Positions 63,400 through 64,000 of a stretch of 64,000 nt of DNA are shown in pieces. Positions within the stretch are counted from its first letter, which is position 1, and every line of letters starts with the position of its first letter. The DNA is from Collybia mongolica (Eukaryota > Basidiomycota > Agaricomycetes > Agaricales > Clitocybaceae). Where the stretch lies: the NCBI GenBank assembly GCA_013420905.1, contig JAAXNY010000004.1:1984001-2048000 (forward strand), written 5' to 3'. Made by a program: the position numbers and the translations under genes. The notes beneath the pieces were generated by a model that was not told the origin of the DNA, ran no database searches, and saw nothing but the letters and a program-made list of their open reading frames with translations.

Positions 63400-64000
63400 T
63401 CAGTCATTCTGAAACGCGGGGGTTCGCACCATGGGATCCCAAGGGGGTAAAACAATCCTTTCCTTAGATTCATAAACTTGCACAAGGTCCTTTGGAGCAA
63501 GTGCCTTGGGCACCACTACCTGATAGACAAACCTGTACCCTTCTTAATGAAAGAGAAAAGCAAAAAGTACGAATCTACTCACTCTTCAAACCATTTGTCT
63601 GTCATAACGAAATATCCTTGGTTTCCTGCACTTTCACCCCAGGAATTCTCAACTTTGTATCGTACAGGGTTCCCCTTGATGTCCAGGTGTACCCCTGAGA
63701 TCACCATGGCATGGGTCATGGCAGACTCATTGACTTGCAAACGCTCTGCCTTGGTTAGACCTAACTTGATATCAAATGCACTCTGTAATTTCGATCAGAC
63801 TAGTTTGATTATTCTTATCTGAAAAGTGATATAAATACCTCGAACTCGAAAAGTGCAGTATCCATAATTCCGGCTTTGCTGTCTGAGAATTTGCCCACAT
63901 CACAGCCAAAGAAAACGGGCTGCCCAGCTTTGATCATCTGTAGCAACCTTCAATTTGTATATCTTTCCGGCAATAATTCCCTTACCTTGACCACCATCTT
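63400..64000 (-). CDS. LAP3: Bleomycin hydrolase / cysteine proteinase 1, C-terminal part
   Basis: It is a papain-like aminopeptidase (peptidase C1B) of the cytosol that forms a self-compartmentalised hexamer. Only the 3' part is in the window: minus-strand exons 64000-63986 (partial), 63937-63839, 63782-63583, 63532-63400. Seen: MIKAGQPVFFGCDVGKF, LGLTKAERLQVNESAMTHAMV with the catalytic His, RYKVENSWGESAGNQGYFVMTD with the catalytic Asn, and FVYQVVVPKALAPKDLV then LPPWDPM near the end. The catalytic Cys lies beyond the right edge. Confidence 0.94.

Overview
This 64 kb window looks like nuclear DNA of a filamentous basidiomycete, probably an agaricomycete. The genes carry many short GT-AG introns (about 48-60 nt, CTAAC/CTGAC-like branch points). 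The proteins (FLC-type TRP-like carrier, OM14-like membrane protein, NAK1/KIC1-type kinase, APS kinase) are fungal, and the mobile elements (chromodomain Ty3/gypsy, RNase H-bearing LINEs, Helitron) are typical of such genomes. The species cannot be named. I saw no tRNA, rRNA or CRISPR array. Gene models come from splice-site reading by eye, each checked for reading-frame consistency.

Left half (1-29.8 kb): a nested transposon block without host genes. LINE-A (1-4347, + strand, poly(A) tail) is followed by CpG-poor repeats. A TIR-bounded element of about 1.3 kb (7138-15403) has been split by an intact chromovirus-type Ty3/gypsy element (7825-14751, minus strand) with 464-bp LTRs differing at one base and a perfect 5-bp target duplication (ATAGG). 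Its gag and pol are joined by a textbook -1 frameshift cassette, and it carries an extra zinc-knuckle ORF between pol and the 3' LTR. Next come a 45-bp minisatellite, a Helitron Rep fragment, a palindromic GGATGAAATTTCATCC repeat family, three copies of a composite repeat (R1/R3), three copies of a nested element (R4) with recognisable empty sites, a 24-bp perfect inverted repeat, and a decayed LINE-B (25.2-29.8 kb, minus strand) broken by two later insertions. Comparing copies shows CpG to TpG/CpA decay, so the block is old heterochromatin-like DNA with younger CpG-bearing insertions in it.

Right half (30-64 kb): a compact, intron-rich housekeeping gene cluster. In order: CLIP-170-like CAP-Gly protein (+), OM14-like membrane protein (+), eIF3c (+), eIF2B-gamma (-), [LINE-C, 6.2 kb, inserted between two divergent genes], Ste20/GCK kinase (+), APS kinase (-), pyroglutamyl peptidase (-), MGS1/WRNIP1 AAA ATPase (-), isoprenylcysteine methyltransferase (-), mitochondrial ATP synthase OSCP (-), FLC/TRP-like carrier (+), J-domain protein (+), a basidiomycete-type membrane protein of unknown function (-), and the 3' part of bleomycin hydrolase (-). 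Two translation-initiation factors are convergent with 86 bp between stops.

Most notable: the zinc-knuckle ORF3 and frameshift signal of the gypsy element; LINE-C, flanked by a 12-bp target duplication, which has split what was probably a roughly 170-bp bidirectional promoter and sits 25 bp upstream of a kinase start codon; R4 insertions whose removal restores the flanking sequence; a 7-nt microexon completing the UBZ zinc finger of MGS1; and an 11-nt terminal exon in ATP5.
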